64,000 nt of DNA. Origin: JBCAXA01 sp038749025. Lineage in GTDB: Bacteria; Pseudomonadota; Gammaproteobacteria; Steroidobacterales; Woeseiaceae. Positions 34,318 through 43,274 of the stretch are shown here, piece after piece (positions within the stretch are counted from its first letter, which is position 1; the number at the start of each line of letters is the position of its first letter). The stretch is taken from contig JBCDIL010000004.1 of NCBI GenBank assembly GCA_038749025.1, forward strand, positions 1 to 64,000. The letters run 5' to 3'. The notes beneath the pieces are model-generated. The model made no database searches. It saw nothing but the letters and a program-made list of their open reading frames with translations, and had not been told where the DNA came from. A program made the translations under genes and the position numbers.

Positions 34318-35460
34318 TCCGTTTGCTTGATCGCCAGAGTAGCCCGTTAGCTCGACATAGCCGACGCCTTGTACGGTTCGATCACCGACAAGCCCACTCG
34401 CATCGACAGCGCCCTCCCAGTAACGCACGATTGTCTTTAGTTCCTGGTCGGCCATTGCAGGCGCGACGTCGAGCGTCAGTTGCATGGCGGGGATGCGAAG
34501 CTGCCAAGCCGCCGGGTAACGATCCCCGGCATCGTTCTGCCACGTATCAGACACAGCAATCGTGAAGTCTTCCTGGTCGAGATGGAAAACGTCGTCGTCA
34601 CCCCGTCGCCATGTGCCGGAGCTATATGGGTCGGTCGACCCGTCGCGATGGCGAATCTGATAGAGCATCAGCTCGCTGCCATCATCAAGCTGCAAGGCAA
34701 ACCAATCCCAACCAACCTGCTGCTGGCCGAGCGCGCTGCTGCTCCATTCCCGGTCGAGCCACGACTCACCACTGACTCGAAACGACTCACCGTCAACGGT
34801 GAGTTCTCCGCTCGTTTGCCAGCGCGGCATCGAGTAATAGTACGACGCGTTACGTCGCTGAGCCGACTTTTGTGACCGACCGTTATCACCGTTGAGTATT
34901 GGCGCTCTCAAGGAGCGTACGGTGAAGTCTATTGCCATCCGATCGGCGACCGCGCGAACAGTCCACGTGTCGGTGTTGCCACCGCCAGTCTCTTCGATAA
35001 CCCAATCGTCGATAAAAACCCGCAGCGGGTCGCTGATTGCACCGGCTAGATGTTGTTGTTCGCGCGACACCCGCTCGGCGGTGTAAAACGATTCGGTGGC
35101 AATATCGCTGATGGCGAAGTGACCAACGTAGACACTATTCGCGCGCCACGGCGATTCGTCGCCATCGTTAACCGTCCCTGGCGGCTTAAGCGCGAACCGA
35201 AACAAAGTGAGCTCATATCCGAAGCGGCGTCCGTCGTCATCGAAGACGTTGCCGGTGAAATACCACCATTCATTTCGGAACGCCGGATGAGGTCCGTGGT
35301 CTTGCGGAAACTGAAATGACCGCGGTTGATCCGCCCATGCAAATGCCGGGTCATCGGCTTCCAATAACAAGGCCAATGACGGCTCCGTCGTCGTTACCGT
35401 TCCCGACTCCGGTCCGCACGCACTTAGGACGAGCATGCTAGTCAGTATCAGTAGCCGCAT
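34303..35460 (-). CDS. AttH/CrtC-like lipocalin-fold lipoprotein
   Basis: 385 aa. Lipobox LSAC (Cys about 15) followed by Gly, thus likely sorted to the outer membrane. The mature part starts with FQFPQDHGPHPAFRNEWWYFTGN and contains SWLDREWSSSALGQQQVGWDWFALQL, both signatures of the AttH/carotenoid 1,2-hydratase (hydroxyneurosporene synthase) family. In this operon type it is a partner of an FtsX permease and a LolD-like ATPase (AttEFGH), probably receiving a hydrophobic ligand. No carotenoid genes are present. Confidence 0.9.
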   Translation of the reverse strand: MRLLILTSMLVLSACGPESGTVTTTEPSLALLLEADDPAFAWADQPRSFQFPQDHGPHPAFRNEWWYFTGNVFDDDGRRFGYELTLFRFALKPPGTVNDGDESPWRANSVYVGHFAISDIATESFYTAERVSREQQHLAGAISDPLRVFIDDWVIEETGGGNTDTWTVRAVADRMAIDFTVRSLRAPILNGDNGRSQKSAQRRNASYYYSMPRWQTSGELTVDGESFRVSGESWLDREWSSSALGQQQVGWDWFALQLDDGSELMLYQIRHRDGSTDPYSSGTWRRGDDDVFHLDQEDFTIAVSDTWQNDAGDRYPAAWQLRIPAMQLTLDVAPAMADQELKTIVRYWEGAVDASGLVGDRTVQGVGYVELTGYSGDQANGLSRR

Positions 35461-37955
35461 CCGGAGCTCCGTAAGGCCACCGCAGGGCGCAGCTGAACCG
35501 TGCGAATTGCGGGTAACAAACCGCCAATAGCCGCCGCCAACACCGCCCCGAGCACAGCCCCTAGCAGCAGGCGACCGTCGGTCTCAAATCCCATGGTCCA
35601 ACCGAAAGCTCGCCGGTTGATCACATCGATCAATAACCACGCCAGTCCGAGTCCCAACGGAATAGCCGCAACACCGGCAAGCAAGCCGATAACAATCGAT
35701 TGGCCGAGGACGTAGCGCCCCGTCTGGCTCCGTGTCATCCCCATAGCCCGCAATGTACCGATTTCTACCCGCTGCTCGAGTTGCAGCGCGAACAATGCGC
35801 CGGTGACGCCGACGAATGCGATACCGACGGTAATCCAATACAACACATCGGTTATAAGAAAGGTTCGATCGAAAACGGCCATCGACCGGTCGGTCAACGC
35901 TTGTCGAGCCGTCGCGACAATCCGGCGATTGTTGTCGAAGAGACCGTTGACTGAGGCAACGACGGTGGCCGGATCGATTCCGTCGGTAAGCCGCAGGGCC
36001 ATCGCGTCGCTACTTTGATCGTGCCATATCGTGCGATAACGCGACATGGCCATGACGATCGCCCCGCCCGTAACGTCGTAGCTACGGTAGATACCGACGA
36101 CCGACAACGGCGCCATCGAGGGTGGCAGCGGTAGATCGACGGTATCACCGACTTGCAATCCAGTTCGGTACGCATGACTCTCGGATACAAGCACACCGTC
36201 CCCACGGGTAAAGGCTGGCCAAACGGTCAACGGGTCGCCCGCCAACAACTGCTGACTGCCCCGTTCACCCAGGAGATCCACCGCTTGAACGCGGATTCGA
36301 CCGCTTGGCGTATCAACCCACGCGCGCCGCGTACTGCCCGTCGCGACTACGCCCTCCAGCTCGGCAATCCCTTCGCGGTCCGCGTCTGTCAAGCCACCGG
36401 CGCTGGCGCCGACGTAAATGTCAGCGTCGAGTGCCCCGATCAACCATGTCTGCACCGATGACCGGAAGCTATCGACCATTGTGCTAACACCGACGGTTGC
36501 CGATACAGCCACAGCAAGCGCGACAATAGCCACCACGGTTCGGCTGAAACTACGCCTAATCGAGCCGACGGCCAGTACGGTCATTCGGCCGACCTTGGCG
36601 GCCATCGGTAGTAAGACGCGCTGCAGCAATGCAAGAAGGGCCGCCGGTAGCGCTAGCGCGTAAGCCATGATCGCAAGGAACAAGCCACCTAATGCCGCGA
36701 CAAGTTGCTGGCCGGAAACGGCCAGCGTAATTGCCGCCAGTACCAAAATGCCGCCAGCAATCGGCAGTAACCGCAGCCCGAGCTTGCGGCTTGTCGATTC
36801 CAGTAATGAACGGCGCATAGCTAGGCTCGGTTGTGTTCGGGCCGCTTCAAGCGCCGCTGGGACACTCGCGATGAGCGTAAAGCCGACACCGAGCAGTAGG
36901 CCCTTGATGGTTGTAGCGAGACTCGGTCCCTGACCGGTCACCGACACTCGAAAATACAAGTCATTGACCGTTTGCGCGACCAACGTGGTGAGTCCCTGCC
37001 CAAGCCATACGCCCAACGCGATGCCGAGCGCCGTACCCATTCCACCAAAGAGCATGCCCTCCGAAAGGACAAGTTTTATCAGCTCAAACCGGGTAGCGCC
37101 GAGCGCTCGGTACGTGGCGAACTGCTCACGACGCTGTACCACGGAGAAACTGATCGCATTGAAAATCAAGAACGCGCCGATCAGCAATGCCAGCAAACTC
37201 ATGGCTGTTAGATTGATCGTGAACGCCTCGGTCATGCCCATCGTCGCATCGGCACGTGCCTCGGTGGCGACGACGGTGTACGACGATGGCAGGAATTCGA
37301 TGATGTCTCGGACACGACCTATGTCCCCAGCCGCATTAACGTCGATTCGCGTCAACTGACCCTGACCCCGGCGCCATTCATCAAGATTGGCGATGTCGGT
37401 CACCAATACGCCGCGCGGAATTGCATCACTGATGCCTAAAACACGCCCGATAAGGCGCCGATCAGCGTGGTGAACCGTGAATGTATCGCCAACGACGAGC
37501 TGCAGTTCGGCAGCCGTCGCGGGATTCATTAGTGTGCCACCAGTGACCGTCAAGACGCCGGCAACGGAGAGGTCGGCGCCTGGTGAGCTCCACGCAGCGA
37601 CCACGTTTGGACGCATAGACCGCTCAGACAGCGGGTCAATACCCAGTACCGTCAGCGTGGACTCGCCGATGCGCACGCGATCCTCCACGACTGGCGCGAG
37701 TTTAATGGCGGGGAACCGTTGTCTGAGCGTACCGAAAACGGCGGGCGCAATACCGCCAGGCCCGGCGCCTATCTGATGCGTGCTGGTTCCGTACAAATCC
37801 TCCAGCGAAACTCGCATTGCTGCTCGGGCGCTGCTTGTCGCGATGTCGATTGCGACGATGACAGCGACGCCTAACGTGACACCGATCAACGTCACTAGCC
37901 ACAACGTTGGTCGCTGCCGGTAAAAACCCAGTGATGCGGTCGTGAGCCGCTTCAT
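35448..37955 (-). CDS. AttFG-like FtsX-family ABC permease (two modules fused)
   Basis: 835 aa. Two FtsX cores in one chain: helices near 15-38, 250-380 and 400-480, then a second periplasmic domain (~500-690) and a final set of helices (~700-830). FtsX loops are visible as QFATYRALGATRFELIKLVLSEG and EIGTLRAMGMTRSQTGRYVLGQS. This matches the LolCE/AttFG-type permease that pulls lipids or lipoproteins from the inner membrane. It overlaps the AttH-like gene by 13 nt and the ATPase gene by 4 nt. Confidence 0.93.
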   Translation of the reverse strand: MKRLTTASLGFYRQRPTLWLVTLIGVTLGVAVIVAIDIATSSARAAMRVSLEDLYGTSTHQIGAGPGGIAPAVFGTLRQRFPAIKLAPVVEDRVRIGESTLTVLGIDPLSERSMRPNVVAAWSSPGADLSVAGVLTVTGGTLMNPATAAELQLVVGDTFTVHHADRRLIGRVLGISDAIPRGVLVTDIANLDEWRRGQGQLTRIDVNAAGDIGRVRDIIEFLPSSYTVVATEARADATMGMTEAFTINLTAMSLLALLIGAFLIFNAISFSVVQRREQFATYRALGATRFELIKLVLSEGMLFGGMGTALGIALGVWLGQGLTTLVAQTVNDLYFRVSVTGQGPSLATTIKGLLLGVGFTLIASVPAALEAARTQPSLAMRRSLLESTSRKLGLRLLPIAGGILVLAAITLAVSGQQLVAALGGLFLAIMAYALALPAALLALLQRVLLPMAAKVGRMTVLAVGSIRRSFSRTVVAIVALAVAVSATVGVSTMVDSFRSSVQTWLIGALDADIYVGASAGGLTDADREGIAELEGVVATGSTRRAWVDTPSGRIRVQAVDLLGERGSQQLLAGDPLTVWPAFTRGDGVLVSESHAYRTGLQVGDTVDLPLPPSMAPLSVVGIYRSYDVTGGAIVMAMSRYRTIWHDQSSDAMALRLTDGIDPATVVASVNGLFDNNRRIVATARQALTDRSMAVFDRTFLITDVLYWITVGIAFVGVTGALFALQLEQRVEIGTLRAMGMTRSQTGRYVLGQSIVIGLLAGVAAIPLGLGLAWLLIDVINRRAFGWTMGFETDGRLLLGAVLGAVLAAAIGGLLPAIRTVQLRPAVALRSSGCGY

Positions 37956-38629
37956 AACGAGCGCTGCGACAAACGACTAACGTCGACCTGTCGGTCGCAG
38001 CGCGCCGCCAGCGCATGACTGTGCGTTGCCAGCATCAGCGTTGCTGCCGAACGGCGAACCCGTTCCAACAATAGATCAGCGATTCGATCAGCGTTGCGGC
38101 TATCGAGATTCCCGGTTGGTTCATCCGCGAGAATCAATCCCGGTTGGTGCACCAAGGCTCGCGCAATAGCGACTCGTTGTTGCTCACCGCCCGACAACGT
38201 GTCCGGTCGACACGACGCTGCGTCGCTTAAACCGACCGATGCCAGCGCGTCGTCGATCCGACTAGAGGCGTCTTGGACTTCGCAGCCTGCCAAATCGAGC
38301 ATCAGATGAATGTTATCGCGCACGGACAGTGTTGGTAGCAGGTTAAAGCTCTGGAATACAAAGCCGATATTTTTCGCACGAAACATCGTTCGCTCTGGTT
38401 CGCGGTCATCGCTGATAGCAAAGTCGCCAATCAGAACCTGCCCACCGTCGACGTTGTCCAGCCCCGCGACCACATTGAGGAGCGTCGATTTGCCAGAACC
38501 GCTGCGCCCTAGCAGCGCCACCGATTCGCCGGCCGCGACGTTGAGTGTGACGTCCGCCAACACCGACTCAATGATTTCACCGCGTCGGTACTGGCGGCTA
38601 ACCGACTGACACGATACCGGCAGCGTCAC
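37952..38629 (-). CDS. AttE-like ABC ATP-binding protein (LolD type)
   Basis: 225 aa. Walker A GRSGSGKST, Q-loop FVFQSFNLLPTL, signature LSGGEQQRVAIARAL, Walker B LILADEP, His in LATHSHALA. First gene of the attEFGH-like operon; GTG start at 38629. Its sequence is distinct from the ATPase of the neighbouring sigma-54-controlled exporter, so the two transporters are separate systems placed tail to tail. Confidence 0.94.
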   Translation of the reverse strand: MTLPVSCQSVSRQYRRGEIIESVLADVTLNVAAGESVALLGRSGSGKSTLLNVVAGLDNVDGGQVLIGDFAISDDREPERTMFRAKNIGFVFQSFNLLPTLSVRDNIHLMLDLAGCEVQDASSRIDDALASVGLSDAASCRPDTLSGGEQQRVAIARALVHQPGLILADEPTGNLDSRNADRIADLLLERVRRSAATLMLATHSHALAARCDRQVDVSRLSQRSL

Positions 38630-38811
38630 CGTCCATTTCCGGCGATCAATTCATACCCCCTGTGTGGTCATGCACAAGACCCATGCCAGTTCGCCTTCGT
38701 CGTCGTCTTTGAAACACCACGGTCCCATGAGTCTGTAGTTGTACGCGAGCACGACCGTTTCGACAAAACGGTAACGGTAAAGGCACTAGCGACGTACGCT
38801 CATCTGAGACC

Positions 38812-38842
38812 AAAAAAAACCGGCCGCCTCACGGCGGCCGGT
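38812..38842 (-). terminator. Rho-independent terminator of the orphan lipoprotein gene
   Basis: ACCGGCCGCC (38819-38828) pairs with GGCGGCCGGT (38833-38842) around a TCAC loop. On the minus strand it is followed by eight T residues (38812-38819), 26 bp after the lipoprotein stop. Confidence 0.92.
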
Positions 38843-38868
38843 CTGCGTCGTGCCGTACTTGTCTGCCG

Positions 38869-40599
38869 TTACTTCAATGTTACGGCGTAAGGCATTTCAA
38901 TGCCTTTGTCGGAAACGGTGATATCGACCCACGTCCGATCCATGTGTTCCTGCAACGAATCGAACATATCGGCCATCGCCTGTTGGCCCGGCTCATCGCT
39001 GTCAGCGGTTGCTTGATCGAACACTGAGCCCATGATCGCCATGTACTCGGCCATGTCATAGCTAAAGCTAAGCATCGGCTGTGCCGGCGCTACCGGCGCT
39101 TTGAACAAGTTGGCAAGACCGGAACCAGAATCTGCACCCAAACCCAAGGCAATTGCGTTATCGGTCAGTGCAACAAACGCTGGATCTGTCGACATCGGGA
39201 TCAGGCCAGCAGGCAACTCGATCGCTTCGCCATTTGGCTCGAGCTGCAGCTCAGCCAGCTCCGGCATGAACATTTGACCCATCATCAGCAAACTTGGCGC
39301 ATCGTCGATTGAAATCAACGCCCGTCCGGAAATGTCCGGCGGAGCACCGCCGGCGATATCAAAATTCTCCATGCTGTCGATGATGACTTTAAACCCACGG
39401 AGGCTATCGGCGACCGGTGGCAGCGGCTGATTCGCCGCCTCATCCATCTGTGCGACGGAGTCTTGCAAGTCAAAAAAGTACTCGCACTCGAAGGGGTTTT
39501 CGTCTAACGCGGCGGCTCTTTCGCTTATGAAATCGCGAATCGCAGGAATATTCATGCTGACGCCAAACGCAAACAGTCCTTCCATTGCGCCACCAAGACC
39601 CGGCACGGCAGCGGTTAGCCCCTTCATACTGCTGGCAATGTCCTCGCGCAGATTGACAACGGTCAAGATGTCGAAGCGGTCCTTTTCGATTCGCGTGTAG
39701 CCCATGTCGATCTGTGGCATAACCTGCGACATTGCGCGAATTTCCGTTTTGCACACGTCGCTGATTGTGCTCGGGTCGTAGCCGCCAATGGTCATCAGCT
39801 CAGCGTTGACGCCTTGTTGTTCAGTCAAGAACGTATCGGCAATCGTAGTCAGATCGATAAAGCCAAGCCCCTGCGGCAACATGCCGTGGCTCGACGAGAG
39901 CGTCGTCACTCGGTCGGTATCGTCCAACGAGCTAGCTGGCTTATCAATGCCCAGAATACTGGCCAATACGCCATCGGATGCGCCGGCCGGCATAACGGTA
40001 AGGACCGCGAAATTCGACTCGTTGGCGATAATCAGCTTAGCTTTGTCGTCACCGGCATAACGGTAATCAACACCCTTAATCGATGCTGTCGCCATATCCT
40101 GCCCGGCGGTTGTTTCGAGCTCCGCGACGCCTTTTTCGAACTGGTCGACATCGTCGAGCTGGATACGCAAGACGGGTAGCAGGCCGACGCCGTAGAACCC
40201 ACCGGTTACGTCGTCGCCAATACCGAGTTCATCGAGCTTGCCATCTTCAAAATACGTGGCGAGCTTCTCGAGCACCGGCGCCACTTCGTCGGCGAATTGA
40301 TCATCGTCGTCGTTGTTCTCGCGAGCATCTTGCATCGCCGACTTGATGACTTCGCCGTAACTCTTCAGCACGTCTTCATTCATCTCGCGCATAGCTGCAA
40401 CGATGTCGTCGTCCATCGGTGCTAACGCCCCGAAGAAATATGGGGTGTCAGCAGGAATGTATTCCAATAGCGCATTTCCGGCGGAACTCTTCAGTGCGCT
40501 CGCTGTGGCTTCGTCCGGAGACGCGTCTTTGTCACTCGAACAGCCGACAACACCCAGCGTGAGCAATAACGCCGCGAAAACGGCTCCCAATCGGTTCAT
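38869..40599 (-). CDS. Large acidic lipoprotein, unknown function
   Basis: 576 aa. The signal peptide ends in lipobox VVGC (Cys about 20), followed by SSDKD. The mature protein is acidic and soluble, with no membrane segments and no enzymatic motif I recognise. It begins EYIPADTPYFFGALAPMDDDIV, resembling proteins of the DUF3352 kind that open with a PADTxxF segment. An upstream in-frame codon at 40644 is less likely than ATG 40599, where the signal peptide starts. Monocistronic, ended by a strong terminator, which suggests steady independent expression. Confidence 0.8.
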   Translation of the reverse strand: MNRLGAVFAALLLTLGVVGCSSDKDASPDEATASALKSSAGNALLEYIPADTPYFFGALAPMDDDIVAAMREMNEDVLKSYGEVIKSAMQDARENNDDDDQFADEVAPVLEKLATYFEDGKLDELGIGDDVTGGFYGVGLLPVLRIQLDDVDQFEKGVAELETTAGQDMATASIKGVDYRYAGDDKAKLIIANESNFAVLTVMPAGASDGVLASILGIDKPASSLDDTDRVTTLSSSHGMLPQGLGFIDLTTIADTFLTEQQGVNAELMTIGGYDPSTISDVCKTEIRAMSQVMPQIDMGYTRIEKDRFDILTVVNLREDIASSMKGLTAAVPGLGGAMEGLFAFGVSMNIPAIRDFISERAAALDENPFECEYFFDLQDSVAQMDEAANQPLPPVADSLRGFKVIIDSMENFDIAGGAPPDISGRALISIDDAPSLLMMGQMFMPELAELQLEPNGEAIELPAGLIPMSTDPAFVALTDNAIALGLGADSGSGLANLFKAPVAPAQPMLSFSYDMAEYMAIMGSVFDQATADSDEPGQQAMADMFDSLQEHMDRTWVDITVSDKGIEMPYAVTLK

Positions 40600-40764
40600 G
40601 TCTTTATCAGTCCTTGGCGGTGGGCTACGTGGCCCTAAATTCACGATGGGAGTTTAACACGGGGATCCGGTCTGCCGAACGGCCTTGCGGGTCGGTCCGA
40701 CCCCCGATTCGGCACGGCTGGTCGTGCTGGGACGCCTCGGATACCAACGGGTACACTACGCGGC

Positions 40765-41340
40765 ATGGAAACGAAACAACCTGAATCGATCACACTAGCG
40801 CTTGCTTGGCTGCTCGTACTGATGGGCCTGACGGCCAAGGCGGACCCCCTCACCGCAATCCCAAACCACATCGTGTACCCCGAAGGCTTTGCCAGCGCCG
40901 GACAACCGCAGCCGGAACACTACGCCGACATCGCCGCCGCTGGCTTCGAGCGCATTGTCTACTTGGCCTACGCTGACCAACCCGAGGCCGATGTTGGCAA
41001 CGACCGTGCAGCGCACGAGGCCGGCCTCGATTTCGTGCAAATTCCTGTTCGGTGGGACGGCCCGAGACACAGCGATTTCGCAAGCTTTGCGGCTCTGCTC
41101 AATGCGTCCGAAGAGAAAGTTTACGTGCACTGCCAGCTCAATTACCGCGCCAGCGCATTCAGCTTCCTGTACCGCGTCATCTATCAAAACGTACCGGTCG
41201 CTTCTGCCAAAACGGCACTCGATTCAATCTGGCGGCCCAATGAAACTTGGCTAGCGTTTATGCGCAGTACCCTTGCTCGCCACGGCTTTGAGCTTGACTG
41301 TGATGGCTGCGACTGGTCGCAACCGCCGGCGCGTGACTAA
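40765..41340 (+). CDS. Exported protein-tyrosine-phosphatase-like protein
   Basis: 191 aa. Signal peptide (LALAWLLVLMGLTAKA) and a small dual-specificity-phosphatase-like fold. The active-site loop is VHCQLNYRASAF, a C-x4-R arrangement as in the DUF442/beta-lactamase-hydrolase-like phosphatases rather than C-x5-R. The general-acid region may be PVRWDGP. Early motif SAGQPQPEHYADIAAAGFERIVYL is typical of that group. Periplasmic location is inferred. The substrate is unknown. Confidence 0.85.
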   Translation: METKQPESITLALAWLLVLMGLTAKADPLTAIPNHIVYPEGFASAGQPQPEHYADIAAAGFERIVYLAYADQPEADVGNDRAAHEAGLDFVQIPVRWDGPRHSDFASFAALLNASEEKVYVHCQLNYRASAFSFLYRVIYQNVPVASAKTALDSIWRPNETWLAFMRSTLARHGFELDCDGCDWSQPPARD

Positions 41341-43274
41341 CCGCTCGCGTCGATGCGCGCGGCGATTTGACGCGGTGTTGGGCAGTCGAACAGATCATCG
41401 ATCGACACGACACCGGGGTATCGCTCATCGACGCCGAGTGAGATTTCCGTCAGCGTCAGTGAGCTGATGCCGACCTCGAACAAATCATCGTCGGCATCTA
41501 TTGCAATAGGTGCGGAGTGTTCACGACAGATGCCGAGTACGACGTCGAGCGTCGACGCGCTCGACGCTGGCGTATCGCCAAGCGCATCGTCAGACGAGAC
41601 GTCAGCGCCCGCCTGCCGGCAAGCGACAGCGACGTCATCGTACTCACCCATCGCGAAATTCTGCCCCAACACGCTGCGCTGTACTTTGCCGCTGGTTGTC
41701 TTCGGGATCCGCACCACCGGTACGGCGTAGTCAATCGTGACACCGGTGCCCGCAGCGATGCGTTCGGCGATTTCAACGCTGAGTGCTTCGAAAGCGTCGG
41801 CAGACCCGCGAAACAAGGCGAACACCACCGTTTGCTCGGTCGTATCTGCACTTCGACGCGCCGCCGCTACCGCGACTTTGCCGAGTTCGAGGTTGCCAAC
41901 ATCAAAAGCGAACCGTTCTAGATCGTGGGCATAGTAGTTCTGACCACTGATGATAACGATATCCTTCATCCGCCCACTGACGACCAGCTGGCCGCCGTCG
42001 ATAAAACCGCAGTCCCCGGTTCGAAACCACCCGTCAACGGTCAGCGCCTCGCGAGTCTTGTCGGCGAGACCGTAGAATCCCTCGGTCACGGACGCACCGC
42101 GTATTTGCAGATGGCCAACATGCTCGTGGGCAAGCTCGGTGTCAGCGTCGTCGACAACCCGTAACTCGACATCCGGTATCACAGAGCCAACGCGAACGAG
42201 CTCCAGAGCGTCGCGACTAGATTCATCAACATGTTGAACGCGCTCACCGATCTTGAGTTGATGACGACTGACAAAGACGCTGCTGAGCGCCTCGCCTAAT
42301 GGACTCAACGTGACACCGACCGTCCCCTCGGCGAGTCCATAAACAGGCGTCATCGCCGTTGCATCAAGCCCGTGCGGTGCCATTTTTTCGAGGAACTCAT
42401 CGCAAATCGATCGTGAAATCGGTTCCGCCCCGTTGAATATCGTCTTGACGGCACCCAGTGCGATCTCGTCGCTGGGCCGCCGATCGTAAAACTTTAGAAA
42501 GTGCTTGTAGCCAAAGTTCGGGGAACACAGCACCGTGGCCTTGGCTTGTGAGGCGCGTTCCAGCCACAATTGTGGTCGCCGTATGAACAGATCCGTGTCC
42601 ATGATCGTATGGCTCATCCCAGCGGACAGTTGACTGACGTGCATCACGATCAATCCCATATCGTGAGTCAGCGGCATCCACGACAAGCCGCGATCGGCAT
42701 CGGTCCAACCCATGGCCGAGCGAATCGCCTCGCAGTGCACGGTAACGTTGCGATGGGAAATACAAACGCCTTTCGGGTCTCCGGTCGAGCCCGAGGAGTA
42801 CTGAATAAACGCCAGGGCATCCGGAGCGCGCTCGGAAAGTGTTTCAACGGCTTCGTTCGCCGTCTCGATCATGCTGTAATCTAGGCGCCTTTGTGGATCT
42901 AAGCCAGCAATGGCATCAGCCGCATCGTCGCCTAGCAACGCGGGGTGACGCAGCTGGGTGATCACGCGGGTTAACTTCTGCCGTTGCTCGTCAGTCTTGC
43001 CAACCGCAATGGGTACCGGCACGGCACCGGCGAGAACGGCGCCCCAGAAGCCGGCGAGAAACGTCAGGTTCGAACGGGTACAAATCACCAATTCATGACC
43101 CGGCTCAACGCCGCGCGTTGTCAGCGCCGTAGCCGCTTTTTGCGCCAAGACTCCCAACTCGCTGAACGTAATCGTCGTCTCATCATCAGCGCCGCTGACC
43201 AGGTGTAGGTGCCGGTCATCGCGCCAGTTCGCCCGAAACAAACGGTTGAGATCAGGGTGAGTCGCTAACGTCAT
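41337..43274 (-). CDS. Fatty acyl-AMP ligase with C-terminal acyl carrier domain
   Basis: 645 aa. Adenylation domain of the ANL superfamily: P-loop YSSGSTGDPKGV (~165), core VYGLAEGT (~320), YRTGD-equivalent WFRTGDCGF (~415), hinge SGRMKDIVIISGQNYYAHDLE and catalytic-Lys region PKTTSGKVQRS (~530). The core (SWMPLTHDMGL, GYLxHD-like) suits fatty acyl-AMP ligases. The last ~75 residues are a carrier domain with phosphopantetheine Ser in LFEVGISSLTLTEI. It should load an acyl or aryl acid onto its own carrier domain. It overlaps the P450 gene by 4 nt (ATGA). Confidence 0.92.
   Translation of the reverse strand: MTLATHPDLNRLFRANWRDDRHLHLVSGADDETTITFSELGVLAQKAATALTTRGVEPGHELVICTRSNLTFLAGFWGAVLAGAVPVPIAVGKTDEQRQKLTRVITQLRHPALLGDDAADAIAGLDPQRRLDYSMIETANEAVETLSERAPDALAFIQYSSGSTGDPKGVCISHRNVTVHCEAIRSAMGWTDADRGLSWMPLTHDMGLIVMHVSQLSAGMSHTIMDTDLFIRRPQLWLERASQAKATVLCSPNFGYKHFLKFYDRRPSDEIALGAVKTIFNGAEPISRSICDEFLEKMAPHGLDATAMTPVYGLAEGTVGVTLSPLGEALSSVFVSRHQLKIGERVQHVDESSRDALELVRVGSVIPDVELRVVDDADTELAHEHVGHLQIRGASVTEGFYGLADKTREALTVDGWFRTGDCGFIDGGQLVVSGRMKDIVIISGQNYYAHDLERFAFDVGNLELGKVAVAAARRSADTTEQTVVFALFRGSADAFEALSVEIAERIAAGTGVTIDYAVPVVRIPKTTSGKVQRSVLGQNFAMGEYDDVAVACRQAGADVSSDDALGDTPASSASTLDVVLGICREHSAPIAIDADDDLFEVGISSLTLTEISLGVDERYPGVVSIDDLFDCPTPRQIAARIDASG

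Noticed and set aside
34303..35460. Carotenoid hydratase CrtC as part of a carotenoid pathway
   Set aside because: No other carotenoid gene is near, and the ABC neighbours fit the AttH branch of the family.
38674..38688. Sigma-54-like TGGCATG-N4-TTGT upstream of the attEFGH-like operon on the minus strand
   Set aside because: The essential GC of the -12 element is GT, and no enhancer-like palindrome lies nearby.
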